64,000 bases of DNA from Klugiella xanthotipulae (GTDB taxonomy: Bacteria > Actinomycetota > Actinomycetes > Actinomycetales > Microbacteriaceae): positions 496,001 to 560,000 of the forward strand of contig NZ_VFPN01000002.1 of NCBI RefSeq assembly GCF_006716695.1. The letters run 5' to 3'. The translations under genes were made by a program, and so were the position numbers. Of the stretch, positions 26,859 to 35,968 are shown piece after piece. The notes under the pieces were generated by a model. That model saw only the letters and a list, made by a program, of their open reading frames with translations, had not been told where the DNA came from and made no database searches. Each line of letters begins with the position of its first letter. Position 1 is the stretch's first letter.

Positions 26859-27439
26859 CAAGCACCCGCCTCAAGCGGCCCGGGCTGCACATCTGAGCTG
26901 GCTTCGACATAGCCAAGGTGTTCCATCTGCAACACAAACCAGGGGCTAAATGCCCACGGTGCCGCGCGGACTGCGGTGCGCAGGTCGTCGGGGCGCACCC
27001 AGCGATGCTCAACAACCTCGTGCGGGTTCACCTCAAGAGCATCCGTGGTGTAGGCGCTGTAGACAGGGCAAATCTCATTCTCAACCACACCGCTCGGGTC
27101 GGTGGCCCGGTAGCGGAACAGCGGGAGAATCGGCTCAATCCGCTCCAGCGTGACGCCCAGTTCGTGATAGGCCCGGCGCTCAACGGCCGCGATCATGGAC
27201 TCGGCCGGTAAAGGATGCCCGCAAAACGAGTTGGTCCACACCCCCGGCCACGCAGCCTTGCTGAGCGCGCGGCGGGTGACCAGCATCTCACCGTGCTGGT
27301 TGGTGAGGTGGCAGGAAAAGGCCAGATGAAGCGCCGTGTCGGTGCCGTGGATGCTCAGCTTCGAGGCCGTTCCGATAGGTGTCCCTGCGTCGTCCACGAG
27401 GACCACATCTTCGGCTGTGTCAACAGTATCTGCGGACAT
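26858..27439 (-). CDS. idi: Isopentenyl-diphosphate delta-isomerase, type I
   Basis: 193 aa from ATG 27439, with GAGGGGGAA upstream. Nudix-type isomerase with the catalytic Cys in TNSFCGHP and the Glu motif in VENEICPVY; HLAFSCHL near residue 35. Supplies DMAPP for the carotenoid operon, of which it is the first gene. Divergent from the MarR regulator gene. Confidence 0.95.
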   Translation of the reverse strand: MSADTVDTAEDVVLVDDAGTPIGTASKLSIHGTDTALHLAFSCHLTNQHGEMLVTRRALSKAAWPGVWTNSFCGHPLPAESMIAAVERRAYHELGVTLERIEPILPLFRYRATDPSGVVENEICPVYSAYTTDALEVNPHEVVEHRWVRPDDLRTAVRAAPWAFSPWFVLQMEHLGYVEASSDVQPGPLEAGA

Positions 27440-27523
27440 CGTTCCCCCTCGAAAGTAATTAGTTAGCCTAGCTAGTAAATAAGCTATCATGAGGCGACAG
27501 CATGGAAAGCTACAGTTGAAAAA
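27440..27523. promoter_or_regulatory. Divergent crt/marR promoter region with imperfect palindrome
   Basis: This 84-bp spacer is AT-rich unlike its surroundings and contains TAGC-CTA-GCTA with flanking AATT/AAT symmetry (about 27457-27482). In Corynebacterium the MarR-type CrtR represses the divergent crt operon from such a spacer and is relieved by GGPP. A similar role here is inferred; exact -35 and -10 boxes are not certain. Confidence 0.5.
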
Positions 27524-28084
27524 ATGAGCACATCGCGCTATTGGTTCTCCTCTTTCAGGGACCGGCCGGCTGATCCCCGCGCCCTCGACACGAGTCGGCA
27601 GATCATGGACCGCGAGAACCTGAGCGATGCGGATATCGACCACACCGTCGAGTTGCTTAACGCGCTGCGCCGCTGGCGCGAGACCGACCAGCAGATGCGC
27701 CAATCCACCCAATCCGATATGAACCTGGGTGAAAACGACATGAAGGCGCTGCGCTTCCTGATCGCCGCCCAGGCCAACAACCGCGCCGTCACCCCCACAG
27801 AGCTCACTCACCACCTCGGCATCTCCTCAGCCTCAACCACCAAGCTCCTCGACCGACTCGCAGCCTCCGGGCACGTCACACGCAACCCGCACCCGCGAGA
27901 TCGACGCGCCGTGCTGCTCACTGTGACGGCGGAATCACACCGCCAGATCCGAGCCACCCTGGGCTCGCGCCACTCACAAATGTTTGATGTGGCGGCCAGA
28001 CTCAGCCCAGAAAACCGCGACACCATCATCCACTTCCTCACCGCCCTCAGCGACGTTAACGCCACAGATCCCCCCGATCACTAA
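27524..28084 (+). CDS. crtR: MarR-family regulator of the carotenoid operon (CrtR-like)
   Basis: 186 aa. Winged-helix MarR core (TPTELTHHLGISSASTTKLL then DRLAASGHVTRNPHPRDRRAV, residues ~88-125) with a longer N-terminal segment. Divergent from idi-crtE, the arrangement seen for CrtR of Corynebacterium glutamicum, which represses crt genes. The gene symbol rests on that arrangement and family, not on a sequence search. Confidence 0.75.
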   Translation: MSTSRYWFSSFRDRPADPRALDTSRQIMDRENLSDADIDHTVELLNALRRWRETDQQMRQSTQSDMNLGENDMKALRFLIAAQANNRAVTPTELTHHLGISSASTTKLLDRLAASGHVTRNPHPRDRRAVLLTVTAESHRQIRATLGSRHSQMFDVAARLSPENRDTIIHFLTALSDVNATDPPDH

Positions 28085-28138
28085 ATACCGACATACCGGC
28101 ACCGTTAGTGCTGTACTCAGCATAACCACATCCCGAAG

Positions 28139-29761
28139 ATGATTGGATGGGGTGTGACAGATTTAAGCCCCACCGCAACAAAAAGTGCAGGACCGCCACC
28201 CATTACCGAAAAGAATTCACCCCCTGCGGATACCGCACGAAAACTTCCGTGGCACATCCTCCTGCTGCTCGGCCTTGTGGGAACGGCCCTCTCCGCAGCT
28301 TGGTCGTGGAACCCTTCGCTCTGGGGCGACGAGGCGGCCAGCATCATGTCGGCGCAACGCTCGTGGGACTCCCTGGGGAGGATGCTGACCACCGTTGACG
28401 CCGTGCACGGGCTGTACTACTCGTTTCTGCACCTGTGGATCGACGTGTTTGGGGCTTCCCCTTTCTCCGTCCGCTTCCCGAGCGCCCTCGGCATCGGTGC
28501 TGGGACCGTGGGCGTGGCCATCCTGGGTAATCGGCTAGCACGGCCGAGCGTCGGTGTACTCGCCGCCGCCGTCTTCATGATCCTGCCCCGCTCCACGTTC
28601 AACGGCTCCGAGGCCCGCCAATACGCCTTCATTACGGCCCTGGTCGTCTGGCTCACCATCTACGTTATCTCTCTCGTGGCCAAGCGGGAGACTCGCTTCT
28701 GGCCCTGGGCTGGATTCACCGCCCTCTTTGCCCTGTCCTGCGTCCTCTTTATTTACACGGCCCTCTTCTCCGTGGTTTTTGGCGCGATCATACTTCTCAT
28801 GAGACCGGGACGTGCCATGGTCCTACGAGCCGCATCCGCCATCGCGGTGGGCGGTATCCTCGCCATACCCGTGGTGTACATTTCTTTCACCGAGCGCGCC
28901 CAGGTTGCATTCCTCCACTCACGTTGGGGCTACAACCTCAAGAACGTCTTCATCTCGCCGTGGTTCATTGACCAGCGCCTCGCGGCGCTCTGCTGGGGCA
29001 TCATCGTGATCGGGTTGGCCATCGGAATCGCCACCCTCCTCCGTGCACGCACCGGTGCGTCCGTGAACGAGAATGTTCTCGAACTCTATCGTCCGGCAGC
29101 CGCGGGACTACCCACCCTCCTCACGGTGGCGGGGCTGTCGCTCGTAACACCCTCCGTGCTCCTCGCCCTCGGGAACACCCAGACCCCCATGTACTCACCG
29201 CGCTACCTGTCGTTCACCTCGACCGCGATCGCGCTCCTGATCGGCCTCGGCATCGCCACGATTTCCCGTGCGATTCGCCAGCGCTGGGTGGCCGTACTAC
29301 TCGCCGCGGCAATCGTGGCCGCAGCAACACCCGCCTACCTCACCCAGCGCGGAGATTTCTCCAAAAACGGTGGCACCGACTGGAACGCGGTGAGCGCCAC
29401 CCTCTCGGACCAGGCCTCCCCCGGCGACGCGGTCATCTTCGACCAGTTCACCCGCAACGCCCGCAAACCCCGCCTGGCCAAGTACCTGTACCCGGAAGGC
29501 TTCGAGGGGCTGATCGACGTAGGCCTCAAGACGCCCCACCAGGAGACAGACGGGTTGTGGGATACGGTGTATTCACGCGCCGACACGATCGAGCGTCTCA
29601 ACGACGTCCCCACCGTGTGGTTGATTTTGACCGACGAACGATACTCCGATGACGTCGCAAAACGGGATGCCTATATTCCCGCGCTGGAAGATGCCGGTTA
29701 CACGGTCGTTGACGAGATCACGATCAACCGCACCATTATCTACAAGTTGACACGAGGCTAA
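28139..29761 (+). CDS. Multi-span membrane glycosyltransferase (GT39/ArnT-like)
   Basis: 540 aa with about 10-11 helices. The first loop after helix 1 carries NPSLWGDEAASIMSAQRSW; the DE pair is the catalytic acidic motif of GT-C enzymes using polyprenyl-phosphate sugars. A hydrophilic C-terminal domain (~last 150 residues) would be extracellular. Followed 3 nt later by polyprenol-phosphomannose synthase, so the donor is probably polyprenol-phosphomannose. ATG 28139 lacks a strong RBS; a GTG at 28154 is possible. Confidence 0.8.
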   Translation: MIGWGVTDLSPTATKSAGPPPITEKNSPPADTARKLPWHILLLLGLVGTALSAAWSWNPSLWGDEAASIMSAQRSWDSLGRMLTTVDAVHGLYYSFLHLWIDVFGASPFSVRFPSALGIGAGTVGVAILGNRLARPSVGVLAAAVFMILPRSTFNGSEARQYAFITALVVWLTIYVISLVAKRETRFWPWAGFTALFALSCVLFIYTALFSVVFGAIILLMRPGRAMVLRAASAIAVGGILAIPVVYISFTERAQVAFLHSRWGYNLKNVFISPWFIDQRLAALCWGIIVIGLAIGIATLLRARTGASVNENVLELYRPAAAGLPTLLTVAGLSLVTPSVLLALGNTQTPMYSPRYLSFTSTAIALLIGLGIATISRAIRQRWVAVLLAAAIVAAATPAYLTQRGDFSKNGGTDWNAVSATLSDQASPGDAVIFDQFTRNARKPRLAKYLYPEGFEGLIDVGLKTPHQETDGLWDTVYSRADTIERLNDVPTVWLILTDERYSDDVAKRDAYIPALEDAGYTVVDEITINRTIIYKLTRG

Positions 29762-29764
29762 CCC

Positions 29765-30523
29765 ATGACGACTCGCACTGTAGTGATTATCCCCACCTAC
29801 AATGAAATCGAAAACCTACCCCTCATCGTGGGTCGGGTGCGTGCGGCGACCCCCGAGGTTGACATCCTCGTGGTGGATGACAACTCCCCCGATGGCACGG
29901 GCGCTCTCGCCGACGAGCTCGCCGCAGAGGATCACCACATCCGAGTGCTGCATCGCCAGGGTAAAGAGGGTCTCGGGGCCGCGTACAAGGAAGCCTTCGT
30001 CTGGGCCCTCGACCAGGGCTACACCCGGCTGGTCGAGATGGATGCCGACGGCTCGCACGCCCCCGAGCAGCTCCCCGACCTACTGGCCGCGGCCTACAAC
30101 GCGGATGTGGTGCTAGGGTCGCGCTGGATTCCCGGCGGCGGCGTGGTCAACTGGCCGCTCCACCGCCAGTTACTTTCGCGCGGCGGCAGCCTGTACTCGC
30201 GCATCATGCTGGGCTTACCCGCTAAGGATGTCACGGGCGGCTACCGCGTGTTCAGCGCGCACGCAATCGAGACCATCCGGCTAGAGACGGTGCACAGCCA
30301 GGGCTACGGCTTCCAGGTGGATATGCTCTGGCACGCGCATCGCGTGGGTCTACGCATCGTCGAGGTTCCCATCACGTTTGTGGAGCGTGAGTTGGGCGAG
30401 TCGAAAATCTCGGGCGGAATCGTGGTGGAGGCTATGCTGCGGGTAACCGGCTGGGGCATCCGCTACCTGCCCAGCCGGTTGAGCCGCAAATCCAAGCCGG
30501 TACCGGCGGAGGCCCAGCGCTAG
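29765..30523 (+). CDS. Polyprenol monophosphomannose synthase
   Basis: 252 aa, soluble GT2 fold. IPTYNEIENLPLIVGRV, VVDDNSPDGTG, the metal-binding EMDADGSHAPEQLPDL and GSRWIPGGGVVNWP match Ppm1/DPM1 catalytic domains. Transfers mannose from GDP-mannose to polyprenyl phosphate at the membrane. No Lnt-like fusion domain. Starts 3 nt after the membrane glycosyltransferase it probably feeds; its stop overlaps the stop of the convergent deacetylase gene at a CTAG. Confidence 0.93.
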   Translation: MTTRTVVIIPTYNEIENLPLIVGRVRAATPEVDILVVDDNSPDGTGALADELAAEDHHIRVLHRQGKEGLGAAYKEAFVWALDQGYTRLVEMDADGSHAPEQLPDLLAAAYNADVVLGSRWIPGGGVVNWPLHRQLLSRGGSLYSRIMLGLPAKDVTGGYRVFSAHAIETIRLETVHSQGYGFQVDMLWHAHRVGLRIVEVPITFVERELGESKISGGIVVEAMLRVTGWGIRYLPSRLSRKSKPVPAEAQR

Positions 30524-31509
30524 TTCACCCAGCGAATCCAGAATGATTGGCGCTGCATGAAAACAGAGTTCTGGGCATTCCGAGACACGGCAAAATAGGT
30601 GTCGTTGAGCCAGCCATAGTTCCAGGTGTGGGCCCCGGTACGGAGTCCGGTTGCGGTGTTGACCGAGAAGGCAGCATTAGTGCTTGCCGCGGTGACGAGC
30701 TGGGTTCGACTGGCATCCGGGTCTGTCGCACAGGTGGCTCCGGCCTGGTAACCGAACCCAAAGTTGGTGTTCCAGACAGACTCGTGGATAGCCCGGTGAT
30801 CGGGATGTGTATAGACGGCGCACGACCCGTAAACACTATTAGCAAAGCTGGTAACAAGGTTCCAGTTGGGCAGGGTGGAATTGATGCCGAGCGCCGTGCG
30901 GTTGTCACGCACCGTCTTGACGGCCCAGGTGACCTCGGCCGCGGTGAGATCACCGTCACCGAGGTTAAAGGCAATTGCCGCACCCCGGCCCTGCGTATCG
31001 ACCCAGACCTTTGCGCTCCTGTCGGTGACTGTTGTGGACCCGTCTACCCGCGAGATTGCCGTGCCGTTGGCGGGGAACGGCCCCACTGTGGTGCCGGCCG
31101 CCCAGCTTCCGGGAATTGACGGGTCCGTCTTGGACATATCGGTGAAGAAACTCAACCAGGAGTTGAGCCGGGCGTTATCACACGATGCCGTCCACTTATC
31201 GGTTGGCTTGGGGGTGGGGGCCTTCTCCAGGCCGACCTGGTACGCCTGTGAGGCGGGGGTACAGTAGCCGGTCTCGTCACCCCGAGTCACGGTGATAAAA
31301 ACCTTGTAATTGTCGGGGCTGTTCTCCACGAGCGACCAGGCTTCGAACTCGTCATCAGGGTGTGGGATGACGATGTAGCTCACCTTGTCCGGAGCGGACG
31401 CGGCCACGGCCGGAGTGACCGCAGGCGGGCTCATGAGAGCAGCGCCACACGCCGCAACGGTGGCGAGGGCGGCGAAGACCAGGCGGGCTGGGTGAGGCGT
31501 ACGAGACAT
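30520..31509 (-). CDS. Secreted PIG-L family deacetylase
   Basis: 329 aa from ATG 31509, with GGAAGG upstream. Sec signal peptide (residues ~1-37, hydrophobic LVFAALATVAACGAALM, Ala-rich cleavage region). The zinc motif HPDDE (VIPHPDDEFEAWS) follows directly, and the third His is probably in YTHPDHRAIHESVW. The family removes acetyl groups from N-acetylglucosamine-type substrates. Being secreted, it may act on cell-wall or surface glycans; target unknown. Confidence 0.85.
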   Translation of the reverse strand: MSRTPHPARLVFAALATVAACGAALMSPPAVTPAVAASAPDKVSYIVIPHPDDEFEAWSLVENSPDNYKVFITVTRGDETGYCTPASQAYQVGLEKAPTPKPTDKWTASCDNARLNSWLSFFTDMSKTDPSIPGSWAAGTTVGPFPANGTAISRVDGSTTVTDRSAKVWVDTQGRGAAIAFNLGDGDLTAAEVTWAVKTVRDNRTALGINSTLPNWNLVTSFANSVYGSCAVYTHPDHRAIHESVWNTNFGFGYQAGATCATDPDASRTQLVTAASTNAAFSVNTATGLRTGAHTWNYGWLNDTYFAVSRNAQNSVFMQRQSFWIRWVN

Positions 31510-31610
31510 GGAAATACCTTCCGGTTGCATTGTGCGCTAAAGATACCATGTGGGCGACCAGTGAACCGTCGAAGCCTACCGCTGAAATGCATCCCCACCC
31601 CGCCACCTGG

Positions 31611-32039
31611 CTAGTTGATGAGCGTCGCCACGAGCGTGATCTCAACGCCCGTGAGGGCCTGCGAAACGGGGCAACCCGCCTTCGCGCCCTCGGCAAACGT
31701 CTGGAAGGTGTCGGCGTCAATGCCGGGAACGGTCGCGGCAACGGCCAGGTTGCTCGACGTGATGCCTGTTCCCGGCGCAAAAACAACGCGGGCCGTGGTG
31801 GTGAGACGGTCGGGCGGCGTGCCGTTCTGCGCAAGTTCGTGCGCGAGGGCCATATTGAAACAGGCGGCGTGGGCCGCCCCCAGTAATTCTTCGGGAGTCG
31901 TTACCGTGCGCGAGCCCTCGGAGCGGGCCTTCCAGGTAACCTCCATCTCGGCAGAGTCTGACGAATCGAGGTGCACCGAGCCAGAGCCCTCCGCAAGAGA
32001 GCCCGACCACTGTGCAGTTGCTGCGCTGGTGATTGCCAT
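31611..32039 (-). CDS. OsmC-family peroxiredoxin-like protein
   Basis: 142 aa. Two redox cysteines in family context: AAHAACFNMALAHEL near residue 58 and KAGCPVSQAL near 122, with the active-site Glu in TPEELLGAAH. OsmC proteins reduce organic hydroperoxides. Normal length. Stands alone on the minus strand. Confidence 0.92.
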   Translation of the reverse strand: MAITSAATAQWSGSLAEGSGSVHLDSSDSAEMEVTWKARSEGSRTVTTPEELLGAAHAACFNMALAHELAQNGTPPDRLTTTARVVFAPGTGITSSNLAVAATVPGIDADTFQTFAEGAKAGCPVSQALTGVEITLVATLIN

Positions 32040-32101
32040 AAGTGTGTCCTTTCACAACATCGCGGGGATGTGCCCACCCTACCGGCGCAGGATCCGTCTG
32101 G

Positions 32102-32752
32102 CTATGGCGAGGTGGCGGGGGCCAGCATCCCGAGCAGCATCACGAGCATCCCCACCGCCATCACAAGGGTGTGGCCCAGTTCGAGGCGGTGGGCGGCGCA
32201 GCGGGTACGCTGTCGGCGGGGAGCACCGGATGCGGCATCCCGTGCGGTCGCAACGGACAAGACTGGACGGGTGCGCCAGGCGCAGGCAGCAGGAACGACC
32301 AGAAGCGCAAGGACGAGGATACCCGCGAGCAGTAACAGCACGCCCGAGAAGGCACCGGACGCACTCCCGTGGGAGGCGTGGCCGGTCGGCGGGAGGGCGA
32401 CGTGCACGGTATCTGCGCGGGCAGACCCGGGAATCATGAGTGCCCACATCGCGGCCATGAGCACAAAACCCAGGCCGTGCACGGCGGTGAGAGTGGACCC
32501 GGGGTGTCGGCGCGACGTCAGCATTCCGACAGCCAGAAGAACGACAATCCAGAGGAGGGCTGGCAGCAGGCGTCCGCCGAGGAATAGCATATCGATCACG
32601 GAGGTGAGCATGATGGCCTCTGCCCCGAGCGAGGCCCACGGGACTCCGTGGCGGCGCACCCGATGGACAGCGAACACCCCCGCGACGAGGGCGCAGGCGA
32701 GGGCGAGCGGGGGCAGAGCAGCCAACAGGGGTGCGGCCATAAGGGTGTTCAT
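32102..32752 (-). CDS. Multi-span membrane protein, possibly DUF5134
   Basis: 216 aa with about five to six helices. Conserved-looking His-bearing helices: AVHGLGFVLMAAMWALMIPG (residues ~92-111) and LELGHTLVMAVGMLVMLLGM (~191-210), with a His-rich loop TGHASHG between them. This pattern resembles the actinobacterial DUF5134 family, to which I assign it tentatively. Function unknown. Start ATG 32752 is plausible but not unique. Confidence 0.6.
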   Translation of the reverse strand: MNTLMAAPLLAALPPLALACALVAGVFAVHRVRRHGVPWASLGAEAIMLTSVIDMLFLGGRLLPALLWIVVLLAVGMLTSRRHPGSTLTAVHGLGFVLMAAMWALMIPGSARADTVHVALPPTGHASHGSASGAFSGVLLLLAGILVLALLVVPAACAWRTRPVLSVATARDAASGAPRRQRTRCAAHRLELGHTLVMAVGMLVMLLGMLAPATSP

Positions 32753-32945
32753 GGCGGGGTTGGGCTCTGAACAACGGCACGGCAGGTGATCACAGAATCC
32801 CCCTCGGGTGTGGGCGGCGGTGCCCTCTGCCCTCGACCCTACCCGGGGCGCGGGCGCGGGGTGGATACGCTGCGCGGACGGTCATGCAGCGTGCGCGGAG
32901 CGTCACACCGCCGCGGCCCGCACGAGCGGCGGGCCGCGCATCCGC

Positions 32946-34403
32946 CTAGCTCGACGGCCGGTTTAGGAACGCCCGCACCCGCGCACGCACCGGTTCTCGG
33001 TCATAACTTTTGAGGAGTGCTCCGGCCATGCGCACCGGGTCGCCGAAGAAGAAGTACTCGTACAGCGATTGGCGGCCCGAGAATCCGCTGATGCTCGCGT
33101 CGCTCGCCAGCTTAAACAGCTTGACCCGTTCGGGGCCGGTGAGGCTCTTCGCCTGAAGGTAACGTTCGATATCGGGCAGGGCATTACTCGCGATATCCGC
33201 CTCTCCCGGCAGCGCCATCAGGCCGGAGGCGGCAAACTTACGGATGATCTCCGGGAAACGTTGCGCGATCTTCGGGTACCAGTTGCGGGCCGCGTTGAGT
33301 GTGTCCCACTTGGGCAGCAGTACGCCAAACTCGTTCAACTCGGCGTCTGCCTCGGCGGCCCGCAACAGGGCCTTGCCGATCTCAACATCGGTAATGAGCT
33401 CGGCCAGATCCTCCTGGATGTGCTGGAAACCGTCAATGCCGATCGAGTCGGCGATCTCCGAGGCCAGGCCCAGGAAAAACTCGCTCTTGGCGATTGTGCG
33501 GGTGACAACCTGGTGGGTCATCAGGGCACCGGCACCCGTCTCCGAGTAGAAGCCGTTGCAGAGCTCGGGGTGTCCGAGCAGGAAAATGCGTTCCTTCGGC
33601 ACAAAGACGTTGTCGAAGACCACAACGGCATCCATCTCCTCGTAGCGGGCCGCGAGGGGCTCGTCGAAGGTGCTGCCACCATTGTGCAGGCTCGTGCGGC
33701 ACAGGTAGCGCACACCGGGAGCATCGTTGGGGATCGCAAACGCGTACGAGTAGGGTGCGTCCTCGGGGCCGCCACGCAGCACGGTGGAGGGGAAGACGAG
33801 GAGCTCGTCGGCGATGGGGGCGACCGTGGCGAGCATCCGGGCGCCGTGCACAACGATGCCGTCTTCACGCTCCTCCACGATGCGCGCGGCCAACTGGCCA
33901 CCGCCCTGCTGCGCGGCCGACTCGGACCGGTTCACCTGCGGCGGAATCAGCGTGTGGGTGGCGAGCAGGTCGTTCTCGCGGCAGTACTCGTAATAGTTGC
34001 GGATGTTTTCACCAAACTGCGGGTCGGCCTGGGCAAACCATTTCTCGGCCGAGGCCAACGCGGTCAGCGAGCTGTTCATGTAGTCGCCGGAGCGGCCCAG
34101 GAAACCGTGCGAGTATTCGGCCCAGGTGCGGATGGCCTCGCGCCGGTGGGCCAGTTCCTCCGGTGTCGTGGGGCGCAGGAAGGAGGCGTTGACCGGGTCT
34201 CCGGTGGTGGGCGAGGTGTAGGTGAGCGCGGCCCGGTGCTCGGGGGCATGCTGAAGATCGAACAGTTCGGCGTAGGTGCGGGCCACAGTGGCGAAGGCGG
34301 GATGATCGGCAATATTTTCGGTGACGACCTCACCGTCGATAACCACGTGCGGGCGCATCGAGTTGAGCTTGTCAAGGTACTGCTGTCCGGTTCTGATTCC
34401 CAC
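32946..34403 (-). CDS. hpaB: 4-Hydroxyphenylacetate 3-monooxygenase, oxygenase subunit (HpaB family)
   Basis: 485 aa, normal family length. FADH2-dependent ortho-hydroxylase of phenols. Family stretches: MRPHVVIDGEVV, GFLGRSGDYMNSSLTAL, THTLIPPQVNRSES, VPKERIFLLGHPELCNGFY, NLSGRQSLYEYFFFGD-like GFSGRQSLYEYFFFGDPVRM near the end. Paired with the downstream-encoded flavin reductase gene (45 nt apart) as a two-component monooxygenase. Exact phenolic substrate not determinable. Confidence 0.9.
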   Translation of the reverse strand: MGIRTGQQYLDKLNSMRPHVVIDGEVVTENIADHPAFATVARTYAELFDLQHAPEHRAALTYTSPTTGDPVNASFLRPTTPEELAHRREAIRTWAEYSHGFLGRSGDYMNSSLTALASAEKWFAQADPQFGENIRNYYEYCRENDLLATHTLIPPQVNRSESAAQQGGGQLAARIVEEREDGIVVHGARMLATVAPIADELLVFPSTVLRGGPEDAPYSYAFAIPNDAPGVRYLCRTSLHNGGSTFDEPLAARYEEMDAVVVFDNVFVPKERIFLLGHPELCNGFYSETGAGALMTHQVVTRTIAKSEFFLGLASEIADSIGIDGFQHIQEDLAELITDVEIGKALLRAAEADAELNEFGVLLPKWDTLNAARNWYPKIAQRFPEIIRKFAASGLMALPGEADIASNALPDIERYLQAKSLTGPERVKLFKLASDASISGFSGRQSLYEYFFFGDPVRMAGALLKSYDREPVRARVRAFLNRPSS

Positions 34404-34448
34404 GGGTGTACTCCTTTGTCGCGGTGTGGATGGGGTCTAGGGGTAAAA

Positions 34449-34985
34449 CTAAAAAATGTCTTCATGGCCAGCGGCAGCCTCCGGGATGGCCGTGAACTGC
34501 CCGTTCACAAAGCCCAGGGCGTCCCCCGCGCGGTAACCGTAGTCCTGCACCTCGCCGAGGAAAAGCGTGTGGTCGCCACCGTCGTAGTCGGCCCAGGGAG
34601 TGCAGGTGAAGTAGGAGAGGGTTCCAGCCAACCGGGGGGCGACGCCGCCCTCAATCCAGGAGGGCTCGGCCGCGGGTTTACCCGCGAAGTGCAGGGCCAG
34701 GGCACGCTGCTCGGAGCCGAGGATATTGACGGCAAACGGTTTACCGACCAGCTCATCGTGTGAGCGGGTGCTGCGGGCGATGCTCACGAGCACGAGCGGC
34801 GGGTCCATCGAGACGGAGGTGAACGAGTTGACGGTCATCCCGTGGACGCCGGATTCACCCTCAAAGGTGACAATCGCCACCCCGGTGGCGAAGCGGCCCA
34901 GGCTGCCCCGAAAGAAGTGCTGAGGCGGGCGATAGAGCTTGGACTCGGGGCGGAATCCCGCAGACCGGTCGGGCGTAGCAATCAT
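34449..34985 (-). CDS. hpaC: Flavin reductase partner of HpaB (HpaC family)
   Basis: 178 aa from ATG 34985, with AAGGA upstream. Flavin-reductase-like split barrel: FRGSLGRFATGVAIVTFEGE, GMTVNSFTSVSMDPPLVLVS, NILGSEQRALALHFAG. Supplies reduced flavin to HpaB. First gene of the hpaCB pair and divergent from an IclR gene with a palindrome in the spacer. Confidence 0.9.
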   Translation of the reverse strand: MIATPDRSAGFRPESKLYRPPQHFFRGSLGRFATGVAIVTFEGESGVHGMTVNSFTSVSMDPPLVLVSIARSTRSHDELVGKPFAVNILGSEQRALALHFAGKPAAEPSWIEGGVAPRLAGTLSYFTCTPWADYDGGDHTLFLGEVQDYGYRAGDALGFVNGQFTAIPEAAAGHEDIF

Positions 34986-35008
34986 CGTTGATTCCTTACT
35001 GAGGGGTG

Positions 35009-35029
35009 AATGTTCATTATTTGAACATT
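35009..35029. promoter_or_regulatory. 8-bp palindrome in the hpaC/iclR spacer
   Basis: AATGTTCA-TTATT-TGAACATT: perfect 8-bp arms with a 5-bp spacer, 24 bp upstream of hpaC and about 108 bp upstream of the IclR start. Position and symmetry make it the likely operator of the divergent IclR regulator. Confidence 0.65.
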
Positions 35030-35136
35030 GAATTCTATTATTGAACGAAAGACTAGGGGCATTTGCGGAGTCCCGCAAGCCCGCGCGCATTGCTCACCAC
35101 CCGCAACCGCCCATCGTGCGCGAGAATGGAGCAATC

Positions 35137-35856
35137 ATGGTCACCCACTCCGAGCCGCAGCGCGATACTTCCAGCCACGCCCAGACCCTGTCTCGGGGAA
35201 TCGTAGCGATCGAAATCCTGGCCGCATCCCCGCACCCCCTCAGCATCGACGAACTCGCCGCTGAACTGGGGGTTCACCGCTCGGTGGCGTACCGCATACT
35301 GCGCACGCTGGAAGATCACGGCATCGTCCAGCGCAGCGAATCAGGATTGCTCGCCCTGGGCCCGCGCCTCGCAACACTCGCGAGAGGGGTGTACCGCGAC
35401 CTCCAAACGGCGGCGCTGCCCGAGCTCACGGCAATTACTCAGGATCTGGGGATGACCGCCTTCATCGCCGTGCTTGACCGCGCCGAGTGCATCACCCTCA
35501 CGAGCGTCGAACCGCAACAAACCCACGCAACGGTGGCCCAGCGCCCCGGAACCAAGCACTCCTTGGCGGTGGGGGCCCCGGGACTGGCCATCCAGAGCAT
35601 TCTCGGGGCGGATGCCACAGCCCGCCTCACCGATGCGCGCAGCCCCGCAGAGCTACAGGAAATCCGCACTCGAGGGTATGCCACGAGCCACAATGAGGTG
35701 ATAGCGGGGCTGCACTCGGTGGCGGTTCCACTCAGTATTCCCGCACACAGCCCGGGAGCGCTCGCGGTGGTCTATGTGGCTACCACCCACGATGATCAGG
35801 AGATTGGCACCCGGCTGGCCGCCTCGGTGCCGCGCATCATCAACGCGCTGCGGTAG
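35137..35856 (+). CDS. IclR-family transcriptional regulator
   Basis: 239 aa from ATG 35137, with GGAG 6 nt upstream. Winged HTH (PLSIDELAAELGVHRSVAYR, residues ~28-50) then an IclR effector domain (GMTAFIAVLDRAECITLTSV; PGTKHSLAVGAPGLAI). Divergent from hpaCB; likely controls it in response to an aromatic acid. The ligand is inferred from neighbours only. Confidence 0.88.
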   Translation: MVTHSEPQRDTSSHAQTLSRGIVAIEILAASPHPLSIDELAAELGVHRSVAYRILRTLEDHGIVQRSESGLLALGPRLATLARGVYRDLQTAALPELTAITQDLGMTAFIAVLDRAECITLTSVEPQQTHATVAQRPGTKHSLAVGAPGLAIQSILGADATARLTDARSPAELQEIRTRGYATSHNEVIAGLHSVAVPLSIPAHSPGALAVVYVATTHDDQEIGTRLAASVPRIINALR

Positions 35857-35968
35857 CTCCGCCCCGAGGCAACCTCGATCAATCCCGGCAAGATTTGATA
35901 TGATCCGGAACACGAATCGTATACAACGTCGTTGCGATTCGATTGACGCCCCCCGGAGGTACATCATC

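Noticed and set aside
33069-34763. 564-codon plus-strand frame opposite hpaB
   Set aside because: A shadow of the high-GC hpaBC genes, which have full family motifs on the minus strand.
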